Below, one piece after another: positions 16,822 to 24,264 of a DNA stretch of 64,000 nt. The notes beneath the pieces were generated by a model. That model worked only from the letters and a program-made list of their open reading frames with translations. It had not been told where the DNA came from and made no database searches. Position numbers and translations under genes: made by a program. This DNA is from an uncultured Mycolicibacterium sp. (GTDB lineage: Bacteria; Actinomycetota; Actinomycetes; Mycobacteriales; Mycobacteriaceae), in the NCBI RefSeq assembly GCF_937941905.1, contig NZ_CALDGS010000175.1, positions 1-64,000 of the forward strand. The letters run 5' to 3'. The stretch's first letter is position 1; each line of letters opens with the position of its first letter.

Positions 16822-17142
16822 ATGCCGGAAAACGCACACGATCCCGTGGACCACGCCCGCACCACCCGCCCGCACGCCGGGGAAGCGCTCAAGGACACCG
16901 CGAACATGCCCGCGCTCGTCGTCGGCGGCCTGGCCCTGGTGGCCTTCGTCGGCGGCCTGGCCGGGTTCGCCACCGGCAACGCCGGCCTCGGCGTGCTGCT
17001 CGTCGTCATCGCCGCGGTCGGCTTCGCCGTCGCCGGCACCTGGCTCATGGTCGAGCACCGCCGCGTCAAACACCTCGAGGACCGCTGGTACGCCGAACAT
17101 CCCGAGGCCACACCGCGCGGCCCCGCCGACCGCAGCAGCTGA
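16822..17142 (+). CDS. usfY: UsfY-like small membrane protein
   Basis: This 106-residue protein has a hydrophilic N-terminus (about 1-28), two adjacent hydrophobic helices (about 29-47 and 52-72) and a basic/acidic tail (EHRRVKHLEDRWYAEHPE). The order and tail match the UsfY family encoded upstream of the anti-sigma factor/sigF genes in M. tuberculosis (Rv3288c). Its function is not known, but it is a SigF-dependent stress gene in related species. The ATG at 16822 was chosen because a SigF-like promoter ends just before it; an in-frame GTG at 16801 is possible. Here seven other genes separate it from rsbW-sigF. Confidence 0.8.
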   Translation: MPENAHDPVDHARTTRPHAGEALKDTANMPALVVGGLALVAFVGGLAGFATGNAGLGVLLVVIAAVGFAVAGTWLMVEHRRVKHLEDRWYAEHPEATPRGPADRSS

Positions 17143-17162
17143 CCGCGGCACCGCACGGCGAA

Positions 17163-17189
17163 GGGCCCGGTCACCGGGTGACCGGGCCC
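17163..17189. terminator. Bidirectional hairpin between usfY and the CsbD-like gene
   Basis: A perfect 12-bp stem (gggcccggtcac / gtgaccgggccc) with a 3-base loop lies between two convergent genes and can serve both. No T-tract follows, which is usual in mycobacteria. Confidence 0.8.
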
Positions 17190-17204
17190 CGTTCGCTGCT
17201 GTGC

Positions 17205-17441
17205 CTACTGGTGGGCCTGCTGGCGCTTCTCGGCCGCAGCGGCACCGGCGCGGGCCGATTCGGCCTCGGCCTCCTTCTTCGCGGCATCCCGCTGGGCATC
17301 GGCCTTGTCCTGCTGCGCCTTGCCCTCGTCGACCAGGTCGTCGCGGCCGGTCACCGTGCCGACGGCCTGCTTGGCCTTGCCCTTCACGTCCTCGACGACA
17401 CCCTTGATGCCTTCCTGGGGACCACTGTTCTTCTCGGTCAT
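17205..17441 (-). CDS. CsbD-like stress response protein
   Basis: This 78-residue, highly charged protein is rich in Lys, Glu, Asp, Gln and Ala and lacks hydrophobic segments. GIKGVVEDVKGKAKQAVGTV and TGRDDLVDEGKAQQDKADAQ match the CsbD family (KGxxKExxGxxTGxxxLxxxG), which is induced by general stress in Gram-positive bacteria. The molecular role is unknown. The ATG at 17441 is preceded by GGAAGG, a good ribosome site. The gene ends at a hairpin shared with usfY. Its place in the SigF island fits stress control, though its own promoter region has only GGTTT elements without a clear GGGTA box. Confidence 0.85.
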   Translation of the reverse strand: MTEKNSGPQEGIKGVVEDVKGKAKQAVGTVTGRDDLVDEGKAQQDKADAQRDAAKKEAEAESARAGAAAAEKRQQAHQ

Positions 17442-17585
17442 GCTCTGCCTTCCGGTTGACGTCGGTTGCTTGCGCCCGGCAGGGTGCCCGGAAACCCGGA
17501 CGCTAAACCCCGGCGCCGCGACGGCGCGGTGGATCGGCATCGAGTCCGTTGCCGCGCAACGAAAGTCGGTTGGGCCCGACATCCC

Positions 17586-17611
17586 GGTTTAGCTGCCGCC
17601 GGGGTGGGTAC
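17586..17611 (+). promoter_or_regulatory. SigF-type promoter of the glycosyltransferase gene
   Basis: GGTTT (17586-17590), 15 bases, then GGGTAC (17606-17611) match the mycobacterial SigF consensus in both boxes. The GTG start at 17621 is 10 bases after the -10 box, so the transcript would be leaderless or nearly so. Confidence 0.6.
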
Positions 17612-17620
17612 GCGGCCGGG

Positions 17621-18697
17621 GTGGACACGTCGGACCCGTTGCGGATCGCGGTGGTCTCGGTGCCCGGCGCCGGGCCCACCGACCGGTCCCGCGGCGCCCA
17701 CGTCGCCGAGCTGGTGGCGGCGCTGGCCCGGCGCGGCCACACCGTCACGACCCACCCCGCACCCGCCCCGGACCGGCCCGATGCCGACCCGCTGGAGGCC
17801 ATCGGCGTGCTGGCCCGCACCCTCGACGCCGAATGGCGCCGGCAGCGTCCGGACGTCGTGCACGCGCACGGCTGGGCGGCCGGGGTGGCCGCGCAACTTG
17901 CCGCGACCGCGCTCGACCTGCCCACCGTGCTCACCCTGCACGCCCCGGCCCCGCCCGAGCGGGCCGATCCGAGCCAACGGGCGCGGCTGGAGAGCAAGCT
18001 CGCCCGCACCGCGCGCTGGATCGCCGCCACCTGCACCGACGAGATCGGTGAACTCATCCGCCTGGGCCGGCCCCGCACCGGCACCTCGGTGCTGCCCGGT
18101 GGCGTGAACCTCGAGCGGTTCACCCCGGACGGGCCGCGCGACCCGCGCACCGCGCCGCACCGCATCGTCGGTGTCGGGCCGGCGGTGCCCGACTCCGGGT
18201 TCGATCTGCTGGTGCGGGCGCTGCCGGCGGTCCCGCACACCGAGCTGGTGCTGGCCACCGGTCCGGCCGACGGCCCGTACCCACAGCGGCTGCGCCGGAT
18301 CGCCGCCGAGGTCGGGGTGGCCGACCGGCTCCGGTTCACCGACCCGGACCCGACGCCGGCGTTGCTGCGGTCCGCCGATGTCGTGGCCTGCACCCCGCAC
18401 TACGACCCGCACGGCCGAACCGCACTGGCGGCGATGGCCTGCGCGGTGCCGGTGGCGGCGACCGCGGTCGGGGCGCTGCGCGACACGGTGGTTCACGACG
18501 TCACGGGAAAGCTGGTCGAGCACCATCATCCGGCCGAGGTCGCCGTGGCGCTCAACCAACTGGTGCGCGACGAGTTCGGCCGCCGGTGTCTGGGCGCGGC
18601 GGGCCGGGACCGGGCCAGCGCCCGGTACGGGTGGAACCGCATCGCCGCCGACGCCGAGCGCATCTATCTGGACGTGGCCGGTGTCAGGTGCCCTTGA
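17621..18697 (+). CDS. GT4-family glycosyltransferase
   Basis: The protein has about 358 residues and a GT-B fold. The N-terminal half has VSVPGAGPTDRSRGAHVAEL (donor-side glycine loop and conserved polar residues) and VVHAHGWAAGVAA. A linker SVLPGGVNLERF follows, typical of GT4. The C-terminal half carries the nucleotide-sugar site ACTPHYDPHGRTALAAMACA, the usual place of the E-x7-E motif; the first Glu position appears to be Asp/His here. GALRDTVVHDVTGKLV follows. Acceptor and donor are unknown. I start it at GTG 17621 because a SigF-type promoter lies just upstream. It converges with rtcB, overlapping it by 14 bp. Confidence 0.82.
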   Translation: MDTSDPLRIAVVSVPGAGPTDRSRGAHVAELVAALARRGHTVTTHPAPAPDRPDADPLEAIGVLARTLDAEWRRQRPDVVHAHGWAAGVAAQLAATALDLPTVLTLHAPAPPERADPSQRARLESKLARTARWIAATCTDEIGELIRLGRPRTGTSVLPGGVNLERFTPDGPRDPRTAPHRIVGVGPAVPDSGFDLLVRALPAVPHTELVLATGPADGPYPQRLRRIAAEVGVADRLRFTDPDPTPALLRSADVVACTPHYDPHGRTALAAMACAVPVAATAVGALRDTVVHDVTGKLVEHHHPAEVAVALNQLVRDEFGRRCLGAAGRDRASARYGWNRIAADAERIYLDVAGVRCP

Positions 18698-19865
18698 CGT
18701 TGAGCACCTGTCGCAGGCTCGTCACCACCTCGACCAGTTCCGCCGAATCGGCGATCACCGTGTCGATCGATTTGTAGGCGTCCGGGATCTCGTCCACCCA
18801 GGCCTCGCCGTGGCGGTACTCGATCCCGGTCATCCGCGCGGCGAGGTCCCGTGCCGTGAACTGCCGACGGGCCTGGGTGCGCGACAGTCGCCGGCCCGCG
18901 CCGTGGGGCGCGCTGCACAGGCTGTCCGGGTTGCCCTTGCCCCGCACGATGTAGGAGCGGCTGCCCATCGATCCGGGGATGATGCCCATCACCCCGGTGT
19001 GGGCGGCGATCGCGCCCTTGCGGGTCAGCCAGACCCGCCGGCCGGCGTGTTGCTCGGGCACCGTGTAGTTGTGGTGGGTGTTGATCCGTTGGGTCTCGAC
19101 GTCGTCCGGGTCCACCCGCAGCCACCGGGCGAACACCAGCCGGAACCGGTCGAGCATCTCCTCCCGGTTGGCCAGCGCGAACTGCTGGGCCCAGTCGAGT
19201 TCAGTGATGTAGCAGTCGAATTCCGGTGTTCCCTCGGTCAGGTAGGCGAGATCCGGGTGCGGCAGTGCCACCTGGCGCCGGGCGCACTGCCGCTTGGCCG
19301 TCTCGATGTGCCGGCGAGCGATCCGGTTGCCGACGCCGCGCGACCCGGAATGCAGGAACAGCCAGACGTTCTCGTCGTCGTCGACGCACAACTCGATGAA
19401 GTGGTTGCCGCCGCCCAGGGAACCCAGTTGCTCCCTCCACTTCGGCGAGTGCGACAGATCGACCCCGGTCTCGGCGGCGAGTTGCTCCAACCGGGCCAGT
19501 CGTTCGGCGGTGAACGGGAACCGCTGCAGCGTGCGGTTGTAGTTGCCGGGACTGAGCGGGATGGCCGATTCGATCGCGACCCGCAGCCGGACCAGGTCGC
19601 GTCCGGCGATGTCGCTGCGGCGAAAGCGGGTACGGGCGGCGATCATGCCGCAGCCGATGTCGACGCCCACCGCGGCCGGCATCACCGCGCCCACGGTCGG
19701 GATCACCGTGCCGACCGCTGCGCCGAGACCGACGTGCGCATCCGGCATCAGGGCGACATGCGGATGCACGAACGGCATCGCCGCGGTCATTCGGGCCTGC
19801 TCGAGGGTGTCCGGGGAGATCTCGCTGGCGAAGTTGACGACCGGGTGGCCGGTCTCCGTTCGCAT
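18684..19865 (-). CDS. rtcB: RtcB RNA-splicing/repair ligase
   Basis: This 393-residue RtcB homologue joins RNA 2',3'-cyclic phosphate or 3'-phosphate ends to 5'-OH ends using GTP and Mn2+. Metal and nucleotide motifs are all in place: MPDAHVGLG, VGVDIGCGM (metal Asp and Cys), LGGGNHFIEL, LFLHSGSRGVGN, THHNYT, IPGSMG and SAPHGAGR, whose His is the guanylylated residue. The ATG at 19865 follows CGGAGGAGCG, a strong ribosome site. No archease or rtcA gene is adjacent. It sits in the stress island beside an orphan response regulator, which suggests stress-linked RNA repair. Confidence 0.93.
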   Translation of the reverse strand: MRTETGHPVVNFASEISPDTLEQARMTAAMPFVHPHVALMPDAHVGLGAAVGTVIPTVGAVMPAAVGVDIGCGMIAARTRFRRSDIAGRDLVRLRVAIESAIPLSPGNYNRTLQRFPFTAERLARLEQLAAETGVDLSHSPKWREQLGSLGGGNHFIELCVDDDENVWLFLHSGSRGVGNRIARRHIETAKRQCARRQVALPHPDLAYLTEGTPEFDCYITELDWAQQFALANREEMLDRFRLVFARWLRVDPDDVETQRINTHHNYTVPEQHAGRRVWLTRKGAIAAHTGVMGIIPGSMGSRSYIVRGKGNPDSLCSAPHGAGRRLSRTQARRQFTARDLAARMTGIEYRHGEAWVDEIPDAYKSIDTVIADSAELVEVVTSLRQVLNVKGT

Positions 19866-20223
19866 CGCTCCTCCGTCGGATTCCGAATTGAATTCGTTTT
19901 TATTTTAGCAGCGGCGTGGAATAAAAAAATCGGCCACCGTCGGAGGTCCACCCCTCGGATCCGGTCTCCGACCATGGCCGAATTTGCCCTCCAGCCTATC
20001 CGGTCCGCCATTTCGCCGCGTCCTCCGAACGGAGGAAACCCGAGGTAACGGCGTGGTTCCGAGTGGGTTTCCGGGGTGATTCCGGACGTGGTCCGAACGT
20101 GTCGATCCGCAGTTGTCGGCGTCGTACGAATGGCGTATTCATACCTTTCGCGGACGAATTCCGGGGCGCTGAACGCCTGTTTTCTGCGGTGTCGGGGTCG
20201 CTGCTGCCGGACCCGTTGCGCCG
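19866..20223. other. 358-bp gap between rtcB and the NarL-type regulator
   Basis: No gene is seen. Near rtcB (19880-19935) the sequence is strikingly AT-rich (ttttattttag, ggaataaaaaaatc), which probably contains the rtcB promoter on the minus strand. A perfect short hairpin, cctccg-aa-cggagg, lies at 20024-20037. The part nearest 20223 is the downstream region of the regulator gene. Confidence 0.5.
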
Positions 20224-20907
20224 CTACAGATCCTGCAGGCTCAGTATGCCGTCCTCGATGGCCCGGGCCAGCAGGGCCGACTTGGTGGGCGCGGGCCGGC
20301 CGACACTGGCGTACTTTGCGCGCGCCCGCTGCAGGTGGGTGCGCACCGTGGTGGGCGAGATGTAGAGGCGTTGTCCCACGGCGTCCTTGCTCTCGGTCTG
20401 GAACCAGGCGATCAGCACCTCCTTCTCGCGCTCGGAGAGCCTGATCCGGCCCAGCATGGCGTCGTTGTGCAGTGCCCGGGCCATCCGCGGACCCACGTGC
20501 GGAGTCGAGGTGCCCGCGGTCCGGATGGCCTCCATCAGGTGGTTGCGCCCCTCGGACTTGAGCAGGTAGCTGATCGCGCCCTGGTCGAGGCAGCTCAGGA
20601 TCACCTCGTCGGCGGCCAAGTCGGAGAACACCACCACCTTCTGGCCCCGCTCGCACAGCGCGCGCAGGGCCCGCAGATCGGGCCGGCCGTCGACCTGCAC
20701 GTCCAGCACGACGACGTCGACGCCGTCGGGGGTGTCGGGATGGGCGGTCAGGAACTCGTCCGGGCGCAGGAACGCGCTGACGAGTTCGACCGGGGGATCG
20801 GCGGGGTCGCACCACGCGGCCACCCCGGCGTGCACGACATCGTGGCCGTCGATGACCGCCACCGTTGTGGCCGGCGCCGGTGCCGACCCCGCAGCGATGT
20901 CGTACAT
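20224..20907 (-). CDS. NarL/FixJ-family response regulator (orphan)
   Basis: This 227-residue regulator has an N-terminal receiver (about 15-125) and a C-terminal LuxR-type helix-turn-helix (about 160-225: LSEREKEVLIAWF, then DAVGQRLYISPTTVRTHLQR). The phospho-acceptor aspartate is in VVVLDVQ and the lysine in SYLLKS. The acidic pair that binds Mg2+ reads IDGHD instead of the usual DDH, so one acid is missing. I chose the ATG at 20907 (MYDIAAG) with GGGGCGGGG upstream; a GTG at 20976 would add 23 residues with no homology. No sensor kinase gene is near. Confidence 0.8.
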   Translation of the reverse strand: MYDIAAGSAPAPATTVAVIDGHDVVHAGVAAWCDPADPPVELVSAFLRPDEFLTAHPDTPDGVDVVVLDVQVDGRPDLRALRALCERGQKVVVFSDLAADEVILSCLDQGAISYLLKSEGRNHLMEAIRTAGTSTPHVGPRMARALHNDAMLGRIRLSEREKEVLIAWFQTESKDAVGQRLYISPTTVRTHLQRARAKYASVGRPAPTKSALLARAIEDGILSLQDL

Positions 20908-21185
20908 GTCCCCGCCCCGTGCGAGCCGCGTGGCGACAACGCCGCAACCCACATCGTCTGTCCCTGTCGCAGACACGATTCCGATGGCACAATAGCCGGA
21001 ACACGCCGATTTCGGCTGTCATCCGTTGGGGGTAGGACCTCGTCCGGGGTGGTGCCGGTTCCGCCGCCCCGGCACCGACGGGGCGCACGGCGCCCGGGAC
21101 ATCCGCCGCGGTTCCCAATCCCGAGCCCGCGCTGCGCAGGCGGCGCCGACGATCTGGCGCGGTTGAGGCACGCGGCCACCGCGCG

Positions 21186-22199
21186 TCAGAGCTCCCGGGC
21201 CACCTTCCGGATCAGCCGGGCGGTGGCGGCCTCGACGATCGCCTGCCGCTCGGCGCGCTCCCGTACCCGCCGGCTGCGGCGGAGCCCGGCCGCGACGGTC
21301 AGCCCGTGGCGGAAGCCGGTCGCCACCCGCGGGTCGATGTGCGCCGTGCAGTCGGGCCGGTGCAGTTCGGCGGCGACCGTCCGGTACACCGACGCCTCGA
21401 CCGCGGCCGCCTGTGCCGGGGCGGCCGTGTCGAACTCCGCGAAGGCGACCGCGGCGGCCACGGTGGCATGCCAGCTGAACAGATCGGCGACGCGGTGGTC
21501 GTCGCCGACGAGTTCCCGCAACCGGGCGTTCACGTCGGCCGGGTCGGCGGCCACCCAGTCGTCGTCCGAGCCGTTGTCGTTGCGGTAGACCAGGAACCGG
21601 TCGTCGCGATCGGGCCGGCGCAGCAGCGCCCGCACCGCCCGGCCCACCAGCGGCTCGTCGACGGTCAGCCGCAACCGGCCCCCCTGGGGCGGGCGGTGGT
21701 CGATCTCCACGCCGGTGCGCTGCAGCGCCACCTCGTCGCAGCGAAGCGCGGTGATCCCGAACGCCTCGTCGTCGCCCGGGTAGCACCCGGTGTCGAGCAG
21801 ATACAGGGCCACCCCCAGCACCCGGTCCCGGGTCAGGCCGCGCCCGCGCAGGTCGGCGGCGATGCGCCGGCGCATCTCGGGCAGCGCGGCCGACATCTGC
21901 AGTACGCGGTCGAACGCCTCCTCGCGACGGTCCTCGCGCCACTGCGGGTGGTAGAGGTACTGGCGCCGTCCGCCCGGGTCGGTGCCGACGGCCTGGATGT
22001 GGCCGTCGGGGTAGGGGCAGATCCAGACCTTGCGCCAGGACGACGGGATGCCCAGTCGTTCGATGCGCTGCAGCCCCACCGGATCGGTGAGCGGTGTGCC
22101 GTCGACATCGAGGAACAGGAACTGCCGGCCGCGCCGGACACGACGCCAGCCGGGCCCGTTGACCTCGCTGTACCGCAGGTTCACGGGTCGATCGTTCAC
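21186..22199 (-). CDS. Topoisomerase IB-like protein lacking catalytic residues
   Basis: The 337-residue protein aligns by eye over its length with bacterial type IB topoisomerases: GPGWRRVRRGRQFLFLD, then WICPYPDGHIQAVGTDPGGR and RQYLYHPQW in the N-domain. FGITALR, RFLVYRNDNG, SWHATVAAAVAFAE and HIDPRVATGF follow in the catalytic domain. The active-site positions are replaced. The nucleophile tyrosine of S-Y-(I/V)-D-P-R-V is His. The Arg of D-(L/F)-R-T-W-H-A-T is Phe. The Lys of the K-G-G loop is Gln. The first Arg region is shortened to GCYPGDDEAFG. It should bind DNA but not cleave it. GTG at 22199 is the start. It lies upstream of the orphan regulator gene, same strand, in the SigF island. 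Confidence 0.8.
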   Translation of the reverse strand: MNDRPVNLRYSEVNGPGWRRVRRGRQFLFLDVDGTPLTDPVGLQRIERLGIPSSWRKVWICPYPDGHIQAVGTDPGGRRQYLYHPQWREDRREEAFDRVLQMSAALPEMRRRIAADLRGRGLTRDRVLGVALYLLDTGCYPGDDEAFGITALRCDEVALQRTGVEIDHRPPQGGRLRLTVDEPLVGRAVRALLRRPDRDDRFLVYRNDNGSDDDWVAADPADVNARLRELVGDDHRVADLFSWHATVAAAVAFAEFDTAAPAQAAAVEASVYRTVAAELHRPDCTAHIDPRVATGFRHGLTVAAGLRRSRRVRERAERQAIVEAATARLIRKVAREL

Positions 22200-22353
22200 G
22201 GCCTACTCCGGACGGGATTTCGGACCCGACGTTTGGCCGGTACCCGGCCCCGGGTATGGGACCGGCACCATGATGAACGCTCGACCGACCCCTCGACGGG
22301 TCCGTGACATTCCCCGGGAAGGCGTTCCCCGCGAACTTCCCGACGCATCGCAA

Positions 22354-22524
22354 TCACTGCATCATCGGCGCCAGGATGACGAACGTCACCGCATAGACGG
22401 CCACGATCGCCAGCACCAGCGCCGCCACGACCAGCCCGGCCACCATCAGGACCCGGCGCCACGTGCCGTGGGCCTCGCGCCCCGGACCGCGCCCCGGACC
22501 GCGTTGCGATGCGGTGTGTTCCAT
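22354..22524 (-). CDS. Small single-pass membrane protein (56 aa)
   Basis: An ATG at 22524 opens a 56-codon frame ending TGA at 22354. The N-terminus is Gly/Arg-rich (GPGRGPGREAHGTWRR) and is followed by one long hydrophobic helix (VLMVAGLVVAALVLAIVAVY) and a short tail ending LAPMMQ. The positive-inside pattern predicts a cytoplasmic N-terminus. It lies between the TopIB-like gene and rsbW, transcribed away from rsbW. I do not recognise a family. The strong helix and GC-biased third positions support it as real. Confidence 0.6.
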   Translation of the reverse strand: MEHTASQRGPGRGPGREAHGTWRRVLMVAGLVVAALVLAIVAVYAVTFVILAPMMQ

Positions 22525-22614
22525 GCCGTGGGGTTACCCGGCAACGCCGATCGCCACACGTCGCGCGACGGCAGGTCGCCGGGGCGCCGCGACCGTGGGT
22601 AGGCGGGGTTCGAG

Positions 22615-22633
22615 CTGGGGTAATCTGCCCCAG
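22615..22633 (+). promoter_or_regulatory. Inverted repeat upstream of rsbW
   Basis: ctgggg-taatctg-ccccag forms a 6-bp stem 18 bases before the rsbW start, and the ribosome site GGGAGG follows it. It includes GGGGTAA, which resembles a SigF -10 box, but no GGTTT is found at the right distance. A binding site or a 5'-leader hairpin is possible. Confidence 0.3.
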
Positions 22634-22651
22634 AACCGGTCGGGAGGTCAT

Positions 22652-23095
22652 ATGGCCGCACAAGCTGCTGGTGGGCAGGCCGAAGGTGGGTCGAACAACG
22701 GCGCACGGTCGGTCGAGTTCCGCGTCGCCGCGGAACTGGAGAATCTCGCGCTGCTGCGGACGCTGGTCGCCGCCGTGGGTGCGTACGAGGATCTGGACTT
22801 CGACACCGTGTCGGACCTGCGGCTGGCCGTCGACGAGGCGTGCACCCGACTGATCCGATCCGCGGTGCCCGATTCGACGCTGCTGGTCGCGGTGCATCCG
22901 GGACCGGACGCCGTCGTTGTGGAGGCGTCGACCACGGTCTCGACCACCGACATCCTCGCCCCGGGCAGCTTCAGCTGGCATGTGCTCAGCTCGCTGACCG
23001 ACGACGTCCGAACCTTCACCGACGGGCAGGTGACGGAGGGGGGACAGGTGTGCGGAATCGCCCTGACCACGAGGCGAGTGAGTTCGACGCGGTGA
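22652..23095 (+). CDS. rsbW: Anti-sigma F factor RsbW (UsfX)
   Basis: This 147-residue protein of the GHKL/RsbW group sequesters SigF. The HATPase-like core runs from about 22 to 140, including DLRLAVDEACTRLIRSAVPD where kinases carry the N-box; the catalytic Asn is absent. ILAPGSFSWHVLSSLTDDV follows near the C-terminus. The homologue in M. tuberculosis is UsfX (Rv3287c). The ATG at 22652 has a GGGAGG ribosome site. Its TGA overlaps the sigF GTG (GTGA at 23092-23095), so the two are translationally coupled and made in fixed proportion. Confidence 0.92.
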   Translation: MAAQAAGGQAEGGSNNGARSVEFRVAAELENLALLRTLVAAVGAYEDLDFDTVSDLRLAVDEACTRLIRSAVPDSTLLVAVHPGPDAVVVEASTTVSTTDILAPGSFSWHVLSSLTDDVRTFTDGQVTEGGQVCGIALTTRRVSSTR

Positions 23096-23880
23096 CCCCT
23101 CCGTCGAGGCAGGGCTCGTCGCGGTCGAACTCCGAGTACGCGGACGTGGCGGACATGTTCCGCGAACTGCGCGCGCTCCCGGAGGGCTCGGCGGAGTTCC
23201 AGCGGCAGCGCGACCGGATCGTGGAGCGCTGCCTGCCACTGGCCGACCACATCGCCCGCCGGTTCGACGGCCGCGGCGAGCCGCGTGACGACCTGGTGCA
23301 GGTCGCCCGGGTGGGCCTGGTCAACGCCGTGATCCGGTTCGACGTCGAGACCGGCTCGGACTTCGTGTCGTTCGCCGTGCCGACGATCATGGGCGAGGTC
23401 CGCCGCCACTTCCGGGACAACAGCTGGTCGGTCAAGGTGCCGCGGCGGCTCAAGGAGCTGCACCTGCGGCTCGGGGCGGCCACCGCCGAGCTCTCCCAGC
23501 GGCTGGGCCGCGCGCCCACCGCCTCCGAGCTGGCCGCGGAACTGGAGATGGACCGCGACGAGGTGATCGAGGGCCTGGTGGCCGGCAGCTCGTACAACAC
23601 GCTGTCCATCGACAGCGGGGGCAGTGCCGGCAACGAGGACGCCCCGGCCATCGCCGATACCCTCGGCGACCTCGACGCCGGCCTGGACCAGATCGAGAAC
23701 CGCGAAGCGCTGCGGCCGCTGCTGGCCGCGCTGCCCGAACGCGAACGCACGGTCCTGGTGCTGCGGTTCTTCGAGTCGCTGACGCAGACCCAGATCGCCG
23801 AGCGGGTGGGAATCTCGCAGATGCATGTCTCCCGATTGCTCGCCAAGTCGTTAGCGCGGTTGCGCGACGAGTTGCAGTAG
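23092..23880 (+). CDS. sigF: RNA polymerase sigma factor SigF
   Basis: This 262-residue group 3 sigma factor of the SigB/SigF class has all regions. Sigma-2 runs about 50-115 (CLPLADHIARRF, DDLVQVARVGLVNAVIRFD, FAVPTIMGEVRRHFRD). Sigma-3 follows (VKVPRRLKELHLRL). Sigma-4 has LPERERTVLVLRFFESLTQ and the helix-turn-helix AERVGISQMHVSRLLAKSLA. It directs the stationary-phase and general stress regulon. The start is GTG at 23092, overlapping the rsbW stop. Its 3' end overlaps the STAS gene by 30 bp on the other strand. In M. tuberculosis accA3 follows sigF directly, while here three extra genes intervene. Confidence 0.96.
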   Translation: MTPPSRQGSSRSNSEYADVADMFRELRALPEGSAEFQRQRDRIVERCLPLADHIARRFDGRGEPRDDLVQVARVGLVNAVIRFDVETGSDFVSFAVPTIMGEVRRHFRDNSWSVKVPRRLKELHLRLGAATAELSQRLGRAPTASELAAELEMDRDEVIEGLVAGSSYNTLSIDSGGSAGNEDAPAIADTLGDLDAGLDQIENREALRPLLAALPERERTVLVLRFFESLTQTQIAERVGISQMHVSRLLAKSLARLRDELQ

Positions 23881-24264
23881 CGGCCGGTCCCGCAACGCGG
23901 CCGCCACGCTGTCACGGACGGGCAGGTCGGTACCGGGTTCGCACAGCCGCAGCAGGCGGTCCACGGTCGGGCCGGCGACGACGGCCCAGGGGATGTGCCG
24001 GTCGGCGCACCGCCCGCCGACCGCGTGCAACGCGGAGAGGGCGACGGTGCCGGCGAAGCCGACATCGGACAGATCCAGGATCAGCCGGTCGGCGCCGTCG
24101 CCGTGGGCGACGGCGTAGTCGCGGAATGCCGAGCAGTTCGCGGCGTCGAGCTCCCCGTCGACGGTGACCACGGCGGTCGCGGGCGGCACCCAGTGGGTGC
24201 GGAACCGCGCGGTGCGGCATCGGACGACATCACCGTGCCCGGGCGGGGTGGTACTGGGCGACAT
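23851..24264 (-). CDS. STAS-domain anti-sigma factor antagonist-like protein
   Basis: This 137-residue single STAS domain (about 28-130) is of the SpoIIAA/RsbV kind: TAVVTVDGELDAANCSAFRD, then LILDLSDVGFAG and TVALSALHAVGGRC. Such proteins free a sigma factor by binding its anti-sigma factor. The usual D-S-S-G phospho-site reads A-G-T-V, so the phosphorylatable serine is absent and only a neighbouring Thr remains. The Met start at 24264 has GATGGAG just upstream. It lies tail to tail with sigF, sharing 30 bp of coding sequence, which makes SigF/RsbW the obvious partner. This is inferred from position and family. Confidence 0.82.
   Translation of the reverse strand: MSPSTTPPGHGDVVRCRTARFRTHWVPPATAVVTVDGELDAANCSAFRDYAVAHGDGADRLILDLSDVGFAGTVALSALHAVGGRCADRHIPWAVVAGPTVDRLLRLCEPGTDLPVRDSVAAALRDRPLLQLVAQPR

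Noticed and set aside
19866..20223. tRNA gene near rtcB
   Set aside because: No cloverleaf or TTCGAATC-type T-arm could be found in either strand.
22597..22651. SigF promoter directly upstream of rsbW
   Set aside because: GGGGTAA resembles a -10 box, but no GGTTT lies 15-17 bases before it, so no promoter is called.
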